DNA from: Gordonia sp. SID5947
Lineage (GTDB): Bacteria > Actinomycetota > Actinomycetes > Mycobacteriales > Mycobacteriaceae
Length of the DNA stretch: 64,000 nucleotides
Direction of reading: 5' to 3'
Assembly: GCF_009862785.1 (NCBI RefSeq)
Contig: NZ_WWHU01000001.1
Coordinates: 4,650,001-4,714,000 of the forward strand
In this document: positions 34,734 to 45,615 of the stretch, piece after piece
Layout: each line of letters opens with the position of its first letter
Numbering within the stretch: position 1 is the first letter of the stretch
The notes under the pieces: model-generated
What the model was told of the DNA's origin: nothing
The model's database searches: none
What the model saw: the letters and a program-made list of their open reading frames with translations, nothing else
Made by a program: the position numbers and the translations under genes

Positions 34734-36529
34734 GACGCCGTGCCTGCTTCCGTAGTCTGGAGCCACATCTCCAACATGGCGACCTGCCACAGCTCGTTGG
34801 CATCCAGGGTGGTGCGGAGACCGTTCGGATCGGCGAACAACCGGTCGAGTGCCTCGGGACGGAACAGCCCGCGATCGATCGCCGCGGTCGAGCGGAGGGT
34901 GTCGGCGACGAGATCGAGCACGCCGCCGTCGAGGTGCCGGATGCCGGGCACGGGAAAGTATCCCTTGGTGCGATCGATGACGGCCGACGGTAGCAGGGAT
35001 CTGCTGGCGTCCTTGAGGATTCCCTTGCCGCCGTGCGCGAGTTTGAGGTCGGGCGGACAGGTGGCCGCGAGTTCCACGAACTCGTGATCCAGGAAGGGGA
35101 CCCGCGCCTCGAGTCCCCACGCCATCGTCATCGTGTCGACCCTCTTGACCGGGTCGTCGACCAGCATGACGGTCGTGTCGAGCCGCAACGCCGCGTCGAC
35201 CGCGGTGCGGGCCCCGGGCGCGGACTGGTGCGCGTGCGCGAACTCCCAGCTGGGGTCGTAGTCCTCCGCCAGCAGGTACCGATCGCCGAGCAGCTCGGCG
35301 ATCGCCGCGTGATCGCGGTCGAAGAAGACCTTCGCGTACGCCGCGGTGGTGTCGTCACGGGGGGTGTGCCGCAACGTCGGATACCAACCGTAACCACCGA
35401 GGATCTCGTCTGCACCCTGGCCGGATTGCACCACCTTGATGGACTTGCTGACCTCTTCGGACAGCAGATAGAAGGCCACGCAATCGTGACTGACCATCGG
35501 CTCACTCATCGCGGCGATCGTGCCGGGTACGGCAGGCAACAACCGGTCGGTACCGATGTGGATCTTGTGATGGTCGGTGGCAAAGGTGTCGGCGACGAGA
35601 TCGGAGTACTCGTACTCATCCCCGGATTCTCCACCCGCAGAGTCGAATCCGATGCTGAATGTCGCCAGGTCGGTCTGTCCCTGCTCGGCCAGCAACGCGA
35701 CCACGAGTGACGAGTCGATGCCTCCGGAGAGCAACACGCCGACGGGGACGTCGGCGACCATGCGGCGCCGCACCGATGTCCGCAACGAATCCAGGAGTTC
35801 GTGCTGCCAGCGCCTTTCGTCCCAGTCGGCTCGGTCGGGGTGCGGGGCGAAGGTCGGTGCCCAGTAGCGTCGCTCGGTGCTCCGGCCGTCCGGGGTGATG
35901 GTTCGTACGGTCGCAGGGGGCAACTTGCGGACGCCGTTGAAGATCGTGTGGGGCGCCGGGACGACGGAATGGAAGCTGAAGTAGTGATGCAGCGCGACCC
36001 GGTCGATGGTGGTGTCCACGTCACCGCCGCGCAGGAGCGCCTGCAGCGATGATGCGAATCGGAGTCGGCCGGGGGTCTCGGCGAGATAGAGCGGCTTGAT
36101 CCCGAGGCGGTCGCGCGCGAGGGTGAGCGTGCCGGAGTCGGTGTCGACCACCGCGAAGGCGAACATCCCGATCAGGCGGTCGACACAGTCCGGACCCCAG
36201 GCGTGGAAGGCCTTGAGGATGACCTCGCTGTCGGCATGGGAGAAGAAGCGGTATCCCTTGCTCTCGAGTTCTTTCCGCAGTTCCCGGTGGTTGTAGATGC
36301 AGCCGTTGAACACCAGGGCCACACCGAGTTCGGGATCGATCATCGGCTGTGCGCCGCGTTCGGAGAGGTCGATGATCTTGAGGCGTCGATGGCCGAGCGT
36401 CACCGCACCCTTCGCGAAGAGTCCGGATCCGTCGGGTCCGCGACGGGTCATCGAACCGGTCATCGCCGCCACCGCGCCTACATCCGGAGTGGTTGTGCCG
36501 AAACAGATCTCACCACACACGCCACACAT
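34730..36529 (-). CDS. Class II amidotransferase / asparagine synthetase family, N-acetylglutaminylglutamine amidotransferase-like
   Basis: This 599-residue protein has an N-terminal glutaminase with Cys2 as nucleophile (MCGVCGEICFG), RRGPDG, GHRRLKIIDLSERGAQPM and LVFNGCIYNHRELR, and a C-terminal ATP-pyrophosphatase (VGVLLSGGIDSSLVVALLA, GQGADEILGGYGWYP). The GE at positions 6-7 after MCGVC and the segment LHHYFSFHSVVPAPHTIFNGVRKLPPATV resemble the amidotransferase of the osmoprotectant N-acetylglutaminylglutamine amide system more than housekeeping AsnB. The partner NAGGN synthase is not in the window. Gene order with an S9 peptidase supports a specialised peptide-amide role. Ordinary asparagine synthetase remains possible. 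Confidence 0.82.
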   Translation of the reverse strand: MCGVCGEICFGTTTPDVGAVAAMTGSMTRRGPDGSGLFAKGAVTLGHRRLKIIDLSERGAQPMIDPELGVALVFNGCIYNHRELRKELESKGYRFFSHADSEVILKAFHAWGPDCVDRLIGMFAFAVVDTDSGTLTLARDRLGIKPLYLAETPGRLRFASSLQALLRGGDVDTTIDRVALHHYFSFHSVVPAPHTIFNGVRKLPPATVRTITPDGRSTERRYWAPTFAPHPDRADWDERRWQHELLDSLRTSVRRRMVADVPVGVLLSGGIDSSLVVALLAEQGQTDLATFSIGFDSAGGESGDEYEYSDLVADTFATDHHKIHIGTDRLLPAVPGTIAAMSEPMVSHDCVAFYLLSEEVSKSIKVVQSGQGADEILGGYGWYPTLRHTPRDDTTAAYAKVFFDRDHAAIAELLGDRYLLAEDYDPSWEFAHAHQSAPGARTAVDAALRLDTTVMLVDDPVKRVDTMTMAWGLEARVPFLDHEFVELAATCPPDLKLAHGGKGILKDASRSLLPSAVIDRTKGYFPVPGIRHLDGGVLDLVADTLRSTAAIDRGLFRPEALDRLFADPNGLRTTLDANELWQVAMLEMWLQTTEAGTAS

Positions 36530-36532
36530 CGG

Positions 36533-36736
36533 TCATCCCTCGCGCGGTGCCGGATCGGATCGGCCCGGGTCGCCGGCCAGGTGACGGTGGTGGGCCGGAG
36601 GACGCGGGTGCGTCACGCCCCGGGGGCGGGCCACGCCGCGTTTCGCGGCATCGTGATGGAACTCGTCCTCGTCGCCGGCGTCGCGGACCCCATCGACGGG
36701 GTCGGCGGACGCAACCTGGGCGTGTCCGGCCGTCAT
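36533..36736 (-). CDS. Possible small protein upstream of the amidotransferase (hypothetical)
   Basis: A 67-residue frame ends 3 bases before the amidotransferase ATG and shows high G/C at third positions, as coding sequence here does. It is hydrophilic (DPVDGVRDAGDEDEFHHDAAKRG, then a His/Pro/Arg-rich tail) and has no recognised domain. It may be a short leader or operon member. The rest of the 36,530-36,838 gap shows only an AT-rich patch near 36,740-36,755 (CTAAGAGTAGGAGTAA), a likely promoter for the minus-strand unit. Low confidence. Confidence 0.3.
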   Translation of the reverse strand: MTAGHAQVASADPVDGVRDAGDEDEFHHDAAKRGVARPRGVTHPRPPAHHRHLAGDPGRSDPAPREG

Positions 36737-36838
36737 CGTCTAAGAGTAGGAGTAACCGGCGCCGGTGGCAGCATGAGTTGCGGACTTCTGTCGGTGTCGA
36801 GCGGGCCGACTGTCGCGTCGCGCGGCGAGGGCGTGTGC

Positions 36839-37324
36839 TCAGGCGGGCGTCACCCAGGTGGTGATGTCGCAGTGCACGACCTCGGTGCCGTGGGTGTCAA
36901 GGATGCGGACACCGACCACGACGTCGGTGCCGTCGGTGATCGACGCGAAATCGACCGGTTCCGTCAGCTGTGCCTCGGCGGTGAGGCGGGTGGTCGCCTT
37001 GGTGAGGTACTGCGTGTTCATCGCCTTCGGGATCCAACGGTGGCTCGTCGGGGTGGTCGCCTCCATGAGCATGCCCATCGCCGCCTCCGCGAGGTTGCAC
37101 GCCGCGATCGCATGGAAGGTACCGATGTGGTTGTGCACGCCGAACCATTTGGGTGCGGTGACCCGGCAGTACCCGGGCCGCATCTCGCTGACGATCGGCA
37201 GCACCGTGCCGAAGTAGGGCACCCGGGCCACCATGCCCAGCGAGAAGAGCGCATGGCCGATCGCGTTGTCGGGAAGTCTGCGGCGCAGGGCATAGGTGGG
37301 GCTCGACGAGCCGGTGTCACTCAC
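36839..37324 (-). CDS. DUF4442 hotdog-fold (thioesterase-like) protein
   Basis: This 161-residue protein starts at GTG 37324 (VSDTGSSSPTYALRRRL). FSLGMVARVPYFGTVLPIVSEMRPGYCRVTAPKW, NHIGTFHAIAACNLAEAAMGMLME (the central hotdog helix) and the MNTQYLTKATTRLTAEAQL strand are typical of DUF4442, a PaaI-type thioesterase relative. The longer frame upstream runs through the rpsJ promoter region and is not coding. Substrate unknown, presumably an acyl-CoA. A palindrome 11 bases upstream of the start may control it. Confidence 0.8.
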   Translation of the reverse strand: MSDTGSSSPTYALRRRLPDNAIGHALFSLGMVARVPYFGTVLPIVSEMRPGYCRVTAPKWFGVHNHIGTFHAIAACNLAEAAMGMLMEATTPTSHRWIPKAMNTQYLTKATTRLTAEAQLTEPVDFASITDGTDVVVGVRILDTHGTEVVHCDITTWVTPA

Positions 37325-37334
37325 GGCCCAGATC

Positions 37335-37348
37335 TTACTCTCGGGTAA
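37335..37348. promoter_or_regulatory. Palindrome upstream of the DUF4442 gene (possible TetR/FadR-type site)
   Basis: TTACTCTCGGGTAA (arms CTTAC/GTAAG when one base is added on each side) lies 11 bases before the GTG of the minus-strand gene. Its form resembles lipid-responsive TetR operators of mycobacteria. Regulator unknown. Confidence 0.4.
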
Positions 37349-37392
37349 GGTGACGTCAACGTGGGATGGTCCGCGCTCTGACCCGGCCGGAT

Positions 37393-37422
37393 TTGGCTTA
37401 GCGCCCCGACCTGGTGCATACT
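37393..37422 (+). promoter_or_regulatory. Candidate promoter of the S10 ribosomal operon
   Basis: TTGGCT (37393-37398) and CATACT (37417-37422) are separated by 18 bases, giving a leader of about 320 bases before rpsJ. The gap 37,325-37,748 holds no convincing gene; the long leader is normal for this operon. A second promoter closer to rpsJ cannot be excluded. Confidence 0.4.
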
Positions 37423-37748
37423 TGTCGGGTTGCCTTGAGCGGCGGACGCAGGTTTCACCATGTGTGAGAGTTTCTGCGGGCGCCTTCAGGTGAATGACTC
37501 CCAGGCCCCGGATACCGGGACCGGGCGTGTAACGCGTGCCCTGAATCAGTGGTACGGCCACGACACGCCCGACCGCGGGTGCCGGAGCACAACCGGCTCG
37601 TACCAAGTGACGAGCTACGTACAACGATAGATGAACAGCGTCGATCCCCGAATCTCACGCGGGCGGTCATGTGTCCACCGGCCTCCAGTGTCGGATCAGG
37701 CCACGCGGTGTTTGTCTGTCGAGAACAACTGACGGAAGAGGACACAGC

Positions 37749-38054
37749 GTGGCGGGACAGAAGATCCGCATCAGGCTCAAGGCCTACGACCACGAGGCGA
37801 TCGACGCTTCGGCGCGCAAGATCGTGGAAACCGTGACCCGTACCGGGGCACGCGTGGTCGGCCCGGTGCCGTTGCCCACCGAGAAGAACGTGTATTGCGT
37901 CATCCGTTCGCCGCACAAGTACAAGGACAGCCGCGAACATTTCGAGATGCGCACCCACAAGCGACTCATCGACATCCTCGACCCGACGCCGAAGACGGTC
38001 GACGCGCTGATGCGCATCGATCTGCCGGCCAGCGTCGACGTCAACATCCAGTAG
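37749..38054 (+). CDS. rpsJ: 30S ribosomal protein S10
   Basis: This is a 101-residue S10, which also serves as NusE in antitermination. The start is GTG 37749 behind GAAGAGGA ([19 protein letters not shown]), and the sequence has the invariant [39 protein letters not shown] core. It is the first gene of the S10 operon. In M. tuberculosis too it lies shortly after the mycofactocin genes. Confidence 0.97.
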   Translation: MAGQKIRIRLKAYDHEAIDASARKIVETVTRTGARVVGPVPLPTEKNVYCVIRSPHKYKDSREHFEMRTHKRLIDILDPTPKTVDALMRIDLPASVDVNIQ

Positions 38055-38073
38055 GCGGGGGGCGAGAGAACAA

Positions 38074-38748
38074 ATGAGTAACCAGAGCACGACTGCAAAC
38101 CAAAGTGCCACACGGGGCATCCTGGGCACCAAGCTCGGCATGACCCAGGTCTTCGACGAGAACAACCGTGTCGTTCCGGTCACGGTCATCCAGGCCGGAC
38201 CGAACGTCATCACCCAGCTCCGTACCGCGGACCGTGACGGCTACACCGCCGTCCAGCTCGCCTACGGCGCCATCGACCCGCGCAAGGTGACCAAGCCGGT
38301 CGCCGGGCAGTACGCCAAGGCCGGGGTCACCCCGCGTCGCCACCTCGCCGAGATCCGCGTCGCGGACGTCTCGGAGCTCGAGATCGGCCAGGAACTGACC
38401 GCGGAGATCTTTGCCGACGGCACCAAGGTCGACGTGACCGGTACCTCCAAGGGCAAGGGCTTCGCCGGCCCGATGAAGCGCCACGGCTTCTCCGGTCTGG
38501 GCGCCAGCCACGGCGCGCACCGCGTGCACCGTGCGCCCGGCTCGATCGGTGGCTGTGCCACCCCGGGCCGCGTGTTCAAGGGCATGCGGATGGCGGGACG
38601 TATGGGTAACGACACCGTGACCACGCAGAACCTGACCGTGCACAAGGTTGACGCCGACGCCGGTCTGCTGTTGATCAAGGGCGCGATCCCCGGCCGCAAG
38701 GGCGGCATCGTGGTGATCCGCGACGCAGTGAAGGGTGGTGCGCAATGA
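38074..38748 (+). CDS. rplC: 50S ribosomal protein L3
   Basis: This is a 224-residue L3 ([66 protein letters not shown]) of usual length. The N-terminal 11 residues are a Ser/Thr/Asn-rich extension. Its stop overlaps the rplD start (ATGA). Confidence 0.97.
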   Translation: MSNQSTTANQSATRGILGTKLGMTQVFDENNRVVPVTVIQAGPNVITQLRTADRDGYTAVQLAYGAIDPRKVTKPVAGQYAKAGVTPRRHLAEIRVADVSELEIGQELTAEIFADGTKVDVTGTSKGKGFAGPMKRHGFSGLGASHGAHRVHRAPGSIGGCATPGRVFKGMRMAGRMGNDTVTTQNLTVHKVDADAGLLLIKGAIPGRKGGIVVIRDAVKGGAQ

Positions 38749-39452
38749 GCACCGACGCAGTGAAGACCGAAACAGCCACCAAGCTGACGCTGGACGTCAA
38801 GTCCGCCGACGGAAAGACCAACGGCACCGTTGATCTGCCCGCCGCGCTGTTCGACGCCCCGGCCAACATCTCGCTGATGCACCAGGTGGTCGTGGCCCAG
38901 CAGGCCGCCGCCCGCCAGGGCACCCACGCCACCAAGACGCGTGGCGAGGTGAGTGGTGGTGGAGCCAAGCCGTACCGCCAGAAGGGCACCGGCCGCGCCC
39001 GCCAGGGTTCGACCCGCGCTCCGCAGTTCGCCGGCGGTGGCACGGTTCACGGACCGCAGCCGCGTGACTACAGCCAGCGGACCCCCAAGAAGATGAAGGC
39101 AGCCGCCCTGCGCGGTGCCCTGTCCGACCGGGCCCGCAACGAGCGCATCCACGTGATCACCGAACTGGTTGCCGGGCAGACCCCGTCCACCAAGTCGGCT
39201 CGCCAGTTCCTCGAGGCACTGAGCGATCGCCGCAAGTTCCTGGTGGTGCTCGGCCGTGAGGACGATGCCGCATGGAAGAGCGTCGCGAATCTGCAGAATG
39301 TTCTGCCGATCGCGCCGGATCAGCTCAACACCTACGACGTCCTGGATTCGGACGAGCTGGTGTTCAGCGTCGAGACGCTCAACGCGTTCATCGCACAGAA
39401 TTCCGCGACTGAGACGAAGTCTTCCGTCGCCGCTGAATCGAAGGAGGCCTGA
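38745..39452 (+). CDS. rplD: 50S ribosomal protein L4
   Basis: This is a 235-residue L4, with the loop that reaches the exit tunnel ([30 protein letters not shown]) and the C-terminal domain ending with a short acidic extension. In many bacteria L4 represses its own operon through the S10 leader. It overlaps rplC by 4 bases and is followed directly by rplW. Confidence 0.97.
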   Translation: MSTDAVKTETATKLTLDVKSADGKTNGTVDLPAALFDAPANISLMHQVVVAQQAAARQGTHATKTRGEVSGGGAKPYRQKGTGRARQGSTRAPQFAGGGTVHGPQPRDYSQRTPKKMKAAALRGALSDRARNERIHVITELVAGQTPSTKSARQFLEALSDRRKFLVVLGREDDAAWKSVANLQNVLPIAPDQLNTYDVLDSDELVFSVETLNAFIAQNSATETKSSVAAESKEA

Positions 39453-39453
39453 G

Positions 39454-39759
39454 ATGGCTACGCAGGCAAACCCGCGTGACATCATCCTGGCGCCGGTGAT
39501 CTCGGAGAAGAGCTACGGGCTGATCGAAGAGAACGTGTACACGTTCATCGTGCACCCGGACTCGAACAAGACCCAGATCAAGATTGCGGTCGAGCAGATC
39601 TTCGACGTGACGGTCACCAGCGTCAACACCGCCAACCGGCAGGGCAAGCGCAAGCGCACCCGCTTCGGCTACGGCCAGCGCAAGTCCACCAAGCGCGCGA
39701 TCGTGACGCTGTCCGCTGACAGCAAGCCCATCGAGATCTTTGGAGGCCCGGTCGGCTGA
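39454..39759 (+). CDS. rplW: 50S ribosomal protein L23
   Basis: This is a 101-residue L23 ([44 protein letters not shown]), which forms the docking site for trigger factor and SRP at the tunnel exit. ATG 39454 comes one base after the rplD stop, with GGAGG just before it inside rplD. Confidence 0.97.
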   Translation: MATQANPRDIILAPVISEKSYGLIEENVYTFIVHPDSNKTQIKIAVEQIFDVTVTSVNTANRQGKRKRTRFGYGQRKSTKRAIVTLSADSKPIEIFGGPVG

Positions 39760-39791
39760 CCGGGACTCGAGAGTAGAGGGACTACAGACTC

Positions 39792-40628
<837 letters not shown>

Positions 40629-40648
40629 GCACAGGAGGGAGTTAGAGA

Positions 40649-40929
40649 ATGCCACGCAGCCTCAAGAAGGGCCCGTTCGTCGACGACCACCTGCTTGCCA
40701 AGGTGGACACGCAGAACGAGAAGGGCACCAAGCAGGTCATCAAGACCTGGTCGCGCCGTTCGACCATCATCCCCGACTTCATCGGTCACACCTTCGCCGT
40801 TCACGACGGTCGCAAGCACGTCCCGGTGTTCGTCTCGGACAACATGGTCGGGCACAAGCTGGGCGAGTTCGCCCCTACCCGCACCTTCAAGGGTCACATC
40901 AAGGATGACCGGAAAGCGAAGCGCCGGTG

Positions 40930-40930
<1 letters not shown>
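40649..40930 (+). CDS. rpsS: 30S ribosomal protein S19
   Basis: This is a 93-residue S19 ([66 protein letters not shown]) of standard length. RBS AGGAGGGA lies just upstream. Its stop overlaps the rplV start. Confidence 0.98.
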
Positions 40931-42173
<1,243 letters not shown>

Positions 42174-42176
42174 TCC

Positions 42177-42593
42177 ATGTTGATCCCTCGTCGGGTCAAG
42201 CACCGCAAGCAGCATCATCCCAGCCTCAAGGGCCAGGCCAAGGGCGGCACCAAGGTGACGTTCGGTGACTACGGCATCCAGGCGCTGGAAGGTGCGTACA
42301 TCACCAACCGTCAGATCGAATCGGCACGTATTGCCATCAACCGGCACATCAAGCGTGGCGGCAAGGTGTGGATCAACATCTTCCCGGACCGCCCGTTGAC
42401 CAAGAAGCCCGCCGAGACCCGCATGGGTTCCGGTAAGGGTTCGCCCGAGTGGTGGGTCGCCCCGGTCAAGCCGGGTCGCGTGCTGTTCGAGATGAGCTAC
42501 CCCAATGAGGAGACCGCTCGCGAGGCGTTGCGTCGCGCGCAGCACAAGCTCCCCATCAAGACCAGGATCGTGACCAGAGAGGAGCAGTTCTGA
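42177..42593 (+). CDS. rplP: 50S ribosomal protein L16
   Basis: This is a 138-residue L16 ([54 protein letters not shown]; the conserved Arg in [16 protein letters not shown]). Start follows GGAGGGCTGATCC. Its stop overlaps rpmC (TGATG). Confidence 0.98.
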   Translation: MLIPRRVKHRKQHHPSLKGQAKGGTKVTFGDYGIQALEGAYITNRQIESARIAINRHIKRGGKVWINIFPDRPLTKKPAETRMGSGKGSPEWWVAPVKPGRVLFEMSYPNEETAREALRRAQHKLPIKTRIVTREEQF

Positions 42594-42826
42594 TGGCACT
42601 CGGAGTTGCTGCGAACGAGCTGCGTGAGCTCAGCGATACCGATCTGGTCGATCGCCTCAAAGAGTCGAAGGAAGAGCTGTTCAACCTTCGGTTCCAGATG
42701 GCCACCGGCCAGCTCGACAACAACCGCCGCCTGCGCACCGTGCGTCGCGAGATCGCGCGTGTCTACACCGTGATGCGTGAGCGTGAGCTGGGATTGGCGT
42801 CGGGACCGGACGGTGATGACGCATGA
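42593..42826 (+). CDS. rpmC: 50S ribosomal protein L29
   Basis: This is a 77-residue two-helix L29 ([59 protein letters not shown]). It is coupled to rplP and, through ATGA, to rpsQ. Confidence 0.97.
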   Translation: MALGVAANELRELSDTDLVDRLKESKEELFNLRFQMATGQLDNNRRLRTVRREIARVYTVMRERELGLASGPDGDDA

Positions 42827-43107
42827 GTGAGGACCAGAAAGTGACCGAGACCGAAGTACGTAACAACCGCAAGGAGCGGATCGGTTACGTGGTCAGCGAC
42901 AAGATGCAGAAGACCATCGTGGTCGAGCTGGAAGATCGTAAGAGCCACCCGCTCTACGGCAAGATCATCCGGACCACGAGCAAGGTCAAGGCACACGACG
43001 AGAACGAGACCGCCGGCGTCGGCGATCGCGTGCGGCTCATGGAGACCCGCCCGACCTCGGCCACCAAGCGGTGGCGCCTCGTCGAGGTGCTGGAGAAGGC
43101 CAAGTAG
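42823..43107 (+). CDS. rpsQ: 30S ribosomal protein S17
   Basis: This is a 94-residue S17 with a short actinobacterial N-terminal extension ([60 protein letters not shown]). It is the last gene of the operon here. The spc-operon gene rplN does not follow; instead there is a terminator and unrelated genes. Confidence 0.97.
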   Translation: MSEDQKVTETEVRNNRKERIGYVVSDKMQKTIVVELEDRKSHPLYGKIIRTTSKVKAHDENETAGVGDRVRLMETRPTSATKRWRLVEVLEKAK

Positions 43108-43137
43108 TAGCGGCCTCTCCGCAAGAGCCACATCGTG

Positions 43138-43167
43138 ACGGCCCGCTCCCTCAGGGGAGCGGGCCGT
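43138..43167 (+). terminator. Rho-independent terminator of the S10 operon
   Basis: A perfect 13-bp stem (ACGGCCCGCTCCC, 43138-43150, pairing with 43155-43167) has a 4-base loop, 30 bases after the rpsQ stop. Only a short T stretch follows (TTTC), as is common in high-GC genomes. Confidence 0.85.
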
Positions 43168-43275
43168 TTCGCGTTCCGGCCCGTTGTCGGCCCACAATCG
43201 TGGGGGTGCGTGCGGTGAGGCATCGTCACGAGTTCGCGATGCGATTCCCAGGGGTGGGCAGATGGTGATGATCCG

Positions 43276-44502
43276 ATGAGCGGGGAGACCGCGAGCGATA
43301 TGGTCCGCGGCCGCCTCGTGGGTCCGTCGGACGTCACCGATCGCGCCCGGGTGCAACGCGTCGGGTCACGGTTCGTGGGCTGCGGATTGCTCATCTTCAC
43401 CGCTGGGTTGGCGCCGGTGATGGCCGCCCGGTCGGAGCTGACCGATCCGTGGTGGCCCCCGCTGAGCGCCGCGCTGGTCGCCGGCCCTGCGCTCCTCGTC
43501 ATCGGCGCCACCTACCGGCCGTCGGTGCGGAAACTGACCGGCCTCGCGACGCTGTCGAGCGTCGCGTTCCTGGTCGCGGTCGCGCTCTGGTTCGTCGCGT
43601 GGGACGGAGACGTGGCGCCCGACGGGTCGTGGTGGAGTGTGTGGCTGGTTCAGTTCCCCGGGGTTCCCGGTCTGCTGTTCGGGATGGCGGGCCGTTCGCT
43701 GCTCGCCATCGGGCACATCGTGGTCGCCACCTTCCTGGCGCAGACCGCCAACCAGATAGGTCTCGCGGGACATCTGCGTCCCGAGTTCTACCTCGGGTCG
43801 CTGGTCACCATCGCTCTCAACTGCGTGTTCCTCGCAGTCGCGGTCGTGACGGTGCGAACGGCCGGATTGCTCGACGAGACCCGGGCTGCGGCGGTGACGG
43901 CGGCCGCGACGTCGGCGGCCGCGATGGCGAAGGAGAACGAGCGCGCACGCTTCGCGGCACTGATCCATGACAAGGTCATCGCCATCCTGCTCGCGATCGA
44001 CGTGGGACGGCCACGCAACGGGCTCGGCGCCCAGGCGGCGACCGCACTCGACGAACTCGACCGGCGCGACGACGAGCTTCCGGAGGCGACGCTGGGTGTC
44101 GATGAGTTCGCGCAGCGCGTGCGCATCGCGATCGCGGCGACCGATGACGACGTCGGACGTGAGTTGTCGATCAGCCGTGCGCCCCTCGCTCGATACCCCC
44201 GCGATGTCGTGTCGGGAATGGTCGAAGCGATGTGTGAGGCCATCCGTAACACCCGCAGACACGCGGGTGCTGGTGCGTCCCGTCTCGTCGTCGGTGATTT
44301 CCGTGCAGACCGGGTGACGGTGGCGATCGCCGACGACGGCGAGGGTTTCGATCCGGTGCGAGTACCTCCTGAACGGTTGGGGGTCGAGGTGGGGATACGA
44401 AGACGGATGGCCGCACTGGCGGGCGGCGACGCAGAGATCCGCAGCGCGCCGGGCCGCGGCACCGTGGTGGTGCTGACGTGGACTCGTGATGTCGAAGGGT
44501 GA
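43276..44502 (+). CDS. Membrane histidine-kinase-like ATPase, copy 1
   Basis: This is a 408-residue protein. Residues 30-200 hold five or six membrane segments (FVGCGLLIFTAGLAPVMAA, LSAALVAGPALLVIGAT, ATLSSVAFLVAVALWFVAW, PGVPGLLFGMAG, LVTIALNCVFLAVAVVTV). A helix with ERARFAALIHDKVIAILLAI (His-Asp as in HisKA_3 kinases) follows, then an HATPase domain: EAMCEAIRNTRRHA (N box), VAIADDGEGFD (G1), and GIRRRMAALAGG...SAPGRGTVVVLTW (G2). It looks like a NarL/DesK-type sensor kinase but no response regulator lies nearby. It overlaps the partner gene by 14 bases, and the same two-gene set is repeated downstream. Confidence 0.8.
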   Translation: MSGETASDMVRGRLVGPSDVTDRARVQRVGSRFVGCGLLIFTAGLAPVMAARSELTDPWWPPLSAALVAGPALLVIGATYRPSVRKLTGLATLSSVAFLVAVALWFVAWDGDVAPDGSWWSVWLVQFPGVPGLLFGMAGRSLLAIGHIVVATFLAQTANQIGLAGHLRPEFYLGSLVTIALNCVFLAVAVVTVRTAGLLDETRAAAVTAAATSAAAMAKENERARFAALIHDKVIAILLAIDVGRPRNGLGAQAATALDELDRRDDELPEATLGVDEFAQRVRIAIAATDDDVGRELSISRAPLARYPRDVVSGMVEAMCEAIRNTRRHAGAGASRLVVGDFRADRVTVAIADDGEGFDPVRVPPERLGVEVGIRRRMAALAGGDAEIRSAPGRGTVVVLTWTRDVEG

Positions 44503-45615
44503 CCCGGCGTCGGGCGGACCCGACGAGATGGACCTGTTCGGTTTGCGATCGCTGCCGGTCGTGGCCGCGCTCGTGGCGTTCGGTGCCGTCTACGTGGTGG
44601 TCACCATCGGTTCGGGTCTGGAGATCCGCGGGCCGGCGAACTGGCTGGGCCTGCTGGTCGCATTCGTGCTGTTGGCCGCGGATCTGGTGGGTCTGGTGCG
44701 GGTCGCGGGCGACCCGTTCCCGTTCCGAACGGGGGTCGCCGTGGTGGCGGTGATGATCATCGGAACCGCGACAGCCTGGTGGTCGGTGCCGGTGGGCACC
44801 TTCCAGACCTTGCAGTGTCTTCCCGCGGCGGTGTCCGGAATCGTGGTCCTCGCCCTGCTCGCCGTGCGCGGCCGGCTCGGCCTTGCGTGGATCGGCGCGG
44901 TCACGATGAGCGTGTCCGCGTCGATATGGGGAGGGTTTCGGGGTCCCGGGTTCGCCACCGGACTCGGATACACCTCGTGGGTGTACCCGGTGATGGTCTT
45001 CGCGTCGCTGTTCGTGGTGATGCTGCGTCCGATGGCCGGCAGCATCCGAACGCTGCGAGATCGCGAGCTGGGATACGCGGCGTCGGAAGCTGCGACGAAT
45101 GCGGCCGCAGACGAACGCGACCGCCAACTCGGCAGGCTCGACCAGCAGGCGCGGCCGCTGCTCGAACAGGTCTCCCGAGACCACGAGTTCACCCCGACCG
45201 AGGTGCAGCGCGTGCGACTGGTCGAAGCCCGACTGCGCGACGGCATCCGCGCGCCCGCCTGGGATTCGGTCCCGGTGCGGGAAGCGGTGTGGCGAGCGCG
45301 GGAACGGGGGTCTCGGTCCTGCTCTTCGACGACGGTGGCCCGATCGCCGACGATCCGCTGCAGCGCCGGCTCGACGGCGTGCTCGTCGACGAGTTGGACG
45401 GTCTCACCGGCGGTCGGGTCACCGCGCGAGTCCTGCCGCCGGGACGTCCCACCCGCGCGACGATCGTCGTCAACGTCGACGACGCGACGCGGCGATACGA
45501 CGTCACTGGCGATGGCGAGATCTCGGGTGGCACGTGGTCGCGGATCGGTGATCGGAGGACCGTCCGAACAGAGGCTGGTCGACACGACTCCGCATCTGAT
45601 GAACTTCGAAGGTGA
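44489..45615 (+). CDS. Membrane partner of the kinase-like protein, copy 1 (frame broken at 45306-45310)
   Basis: This protein of about 375 residues is not recognised. N-terminal membrane segments occupy residues 17-175 (VVAALVAFGAVYVVVTIG, WLGLLVAFVLLAADLVGLV, GVAVVAVMIIGTATAWW, SGIVVLALLAVRG, GYTSWVYPVMVFASLFVVML). A charged helix (RDRELGYAASEAATNAAADERDRQLGRL) leads to a domain with VRLVEARLRDGIRAPAWDSVPVREAVWRARERG. There the frame leaves; one extra G in the G run at 45306-45310 gives VSVLLFDDGGPI and GGRVTARVLPPGRPTRATIVVN, matching copy 2. It has the layout of a sensor kinase but no phosphoacceptor His or ATP site is visible, so it may be a pseudokinase. ATG 44489 is chosen; GTG 44486 is possible. 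Confidence 0.65.

Noticed and set aside
44779..45615. A separate gene inside the first membrane partner gene
   Set aside because: Only its last third is the true frame after the break at 45306-45310; the rest is a shadow.
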